In this document: positions 4,630 through 5,742 of the stretch, piece after piece | How positions within the stretch are numbered: the first letter of the stretch is position 1 | Layout of the letters: the number at the start of each line of letters is the position of its first letter | DNA from: Thioalkalivibrio sp. | GTDB taxonomy: Bacteria > Pseudomonadota > Gammaproteobacteria > Ectothiorhodospirales > Ectothiorhodospiraceae | Length of the DNA: 5,742 nucleotides | Direction of reading: 5' to 3' | Assembly (NCBI GenBank): GCA_003550945.1 | Contig: PULL01000299.1 | Span: 1-5,742 of the forward strand | Made by a program: the position numbers and the translations under genes | The notes under the pieces: model-generated | The model's database searches: none | What the model was told of the DNA's origin: nothing | What the model saw: only the letters and a program-made list of their open reading frames with translations

Positions 4630-5742
4630 ATGAGTGCCACACCACTACTGGACGGCATCCGTTCGCCGCAGGATCTGCGCGGGCGGCCGATCGCAGAACT
4701 CAACGAGATCGCGCTGGAGCTGCGTGAATTCCTGATCGCCACGGTATCCAGAACGGGTGGGCACCTCGCGGCGAACCTCGGAACCGTGGAGCTTGCGCTG
4801 GCGCTGCACTACGTGTTCGACACGCCGCAGGACCGCATCGTCTGGGACGTGGGCCATCAGGCCTATGCACACAAGATCCTGACTGGCCGTCGCGGCCAGA
4901 TGGGCACGCTGCGCCAGTACGGCGGCATCGCCGGCTTCCCGAAGCGCGACGAGAGCGAGTACGACACCTTCGGCGTCGGGCACTCGAGCACCTCCATCAG
5001 TGCGGCCGCGGGCATGGCGATCGCCGCCGCGCGGGCCGGAAGCCGGAATCACCACGTCGCCGTGATCGGCGACGGCGCGATGACCGCGGGGATGGCCTTC
5101 GAGGCGCTGAATCACGTCGGCGAACTCGACTGCAACCTGCTGGTAATCCTGAACGACAACGAGATGTCGATTTCCCCGAATGTCGGGGCCATGAGCCAGT
5201 ATCTCGCGCGTCTGTTGTCCGGGCGCCTGTACTGCAGCGTGCGTGAAGGCTCCAAGCGGGTGCTGGACTTGGTGCCGCCGGTCAAGGTGTTTGCGCGCCG
5301 CGCCGAGGGACACGTGAAGGGGATGATCACCCCGGGCACCCTGTTCGAGGAACTCGGGTTCCGCTATTTCGGGCCGATCGACGGGCACGACGTCGATGCG
5401 CTGGTGGCGATGCTCGGCAACCTCCGGGAAATCGATGGCCCGCGCCTGCTCCACATCGTGACCCGCAAGGGGCACGGCTACGCGCCGGCCGAGGACGACC
5501 CCTGCCGGTATCACGGCGTGGGCAAGTTCAGCCCGGAGGACGGGATCCCCTCGGGCGGGAAGGCCAAGGCACCCACCTACACCGACATCTTCGGCACCTG
5601 GCTATGCGACCAGGCGCGCGCCGACCCACGCCTGATGGGCATCACGCCGGCGATGCGCGAGGGCTCCGGGCTCGTCCGGTTCTCCGAGGAATTCCCGCAG
5701 CGCTATTTCGACGTGGGCATCGCCGAGCAGCACGCGGTCACG
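4630..5742 (+). CDS. dxs: 1-deoxy-D-xylulose-5-phosphate synthase, N-terminal 371 residues (runs off window)
   Basis: Dxs condenses pyruvate and glyceraldehyde 3-phosphate to 1-deoxy-D-xylulose 5-phosphate using thiamine diphosphate, the first step of the MEP isoprenoid pathway; the product also feeds thiamine and pyridoxal synthesis. Visible here: GGHLAANLGTVELALALHYVF (43-63, with the catalytic-type H45), WDVGHQAYAHKILTGR (72-87), FGVGHSSTSISAAAGMA (114-130), the thiamine-binding motif GDGAMTAGMAFEALNH (147-162) through NDNEMSISPNVG (175-186), and DVGIAEQHAVT (361-371) with the conserved glutamate E366 at the beginning of the pyrimidine-binding domain. The frame is open to the last base; about 250 residues are missing when compared with E. 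coli Dxs (620). The ATG at 4630 fits the family's N terminus; a GTG three codons earlier is possible, and the Shine-Dalgarno is weak. ispA lies upstream, so consecutive genes supply the precursor and elongation steps of isoprenoid synthesis. Confidence 0.96.
   Translation, partial: MSATPLLDGIRSPQDLRGRPIAELNEIALELREFLIATVSRTGGHLAANLGTVELALALHYVFDTPQDRIVWDVGHQAYAHKILTGRRGQMGTLRQYGGIAGFPKRDESEYDTFGVGHSSTSISAAAGMAIAAARAGSRNHHVAVIGDGAMTAGMAFEALNHVGELDCNLLVILNDNEMSISPNVGAMSQYLARLLSGRLYCSVREGSKRVLDLVPPVKVFARRAEGHVKGMITPGTLFEELGFRYFGPIDGHDVDALVAMLGNLREIDGPRLLHIVTRKGHGYAPAEDDPCRYHGVGKFSPEDGIPSGGKAKAPTYTDIFGTWLCDQARADPRLMGITPAMREGSGLVRFSEEFPQRYFDVGIAEQHAVT

Noticed and set aside
3557..4645. A 362-codon minus-strand frame opposite ispA
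   Set aside because: It is the antisense of a clear ispA gene in GC-rich DNA, is Arg/Pro/Ser-rich, and shows no family motif.
4645..5514. A 289-codon minus-strand frame opposite dxs
   Set aside because: The plus strand encodes Dxs with all expected motifs; the antisense frame is open only because of codon bias.

Overview
The window is GC-rich DNA that reads as a gammaproteobacterial chromosome. The order xseB-ispA-dxs on the right is the classic gammaproteobacterial arrangement, and IspA and Dxs have the typical proteobacterial motifs. The composition and the gene set on the left would fit Ectothiorhodospiraceae/Chromatiales (for example a Thioalkalivibrio-like sulfur oxidiser), but that placement is a guess from general knowledge and was not tested.

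Layout. Positions 1-270 hold no credible gene. They contain a long inverted repeat at the left edge, a perfect 12-bp hairpin, and a GC-rich hairpin that probably terminates the leftward operon. Positions 271-3097 are a four-gene operon on the minus strand. In order of transcription it encodes a short rubrerythrin without a rubredoxin domain, a GlpC/heterodisulfide-reductase-like protein with two 4Fe-4S motifs and CCG-type cysteine motifs, a 100-residue ferritin of the encapsulated-ferritin (EncFtn) family, and a DUF3501 protein. Each gene has a strong Shine-Dalgarno sequence. A GC-rich hairpin between the first and second genes may reduce read-through, so rubrerythrin would be made in excess. 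Positions 3098-3315 are the divergent intergenic region. Positions 3316-5742 carry xseB, ispA and the first 371 codons of dxs on the plus strand; dxs runs off the window.

The most striking regulatory feature is a pair of nearly identical 7-3-7 palindromes (TTTAGAC-N3-GTCTAAA) centred 29 bp apart. One fills the spacer of a good sigma70-type promoter (TTGACA, 17 bp, TAAAGT) for the leftward operon, and the other lies just past the predicted start of transcription. The shape matches operators of the Fur superfamily (PerR/Irr type), so repression that is lifted by peroxide or by a change in iron is the natural hypothesis.

How the genes may work together (inference). Rubrerythrin reduces hydrogen peroxide at a diiron site but here lacks its own electron-transfer domain. 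The Fe-S protein is a candidate electron donor or relay. The EncFtn-like ferritin could oxidise and hold iron released during stress. DUF3501 has no known function that I can name. The module looks like an oxidative-stress/iron-handling unit. The right side is housekeeping: an exonuclease VII subunit and isoprenoid precursor synthesis (Dxs makes DXP, IspA makes farnesyl diphosphate).
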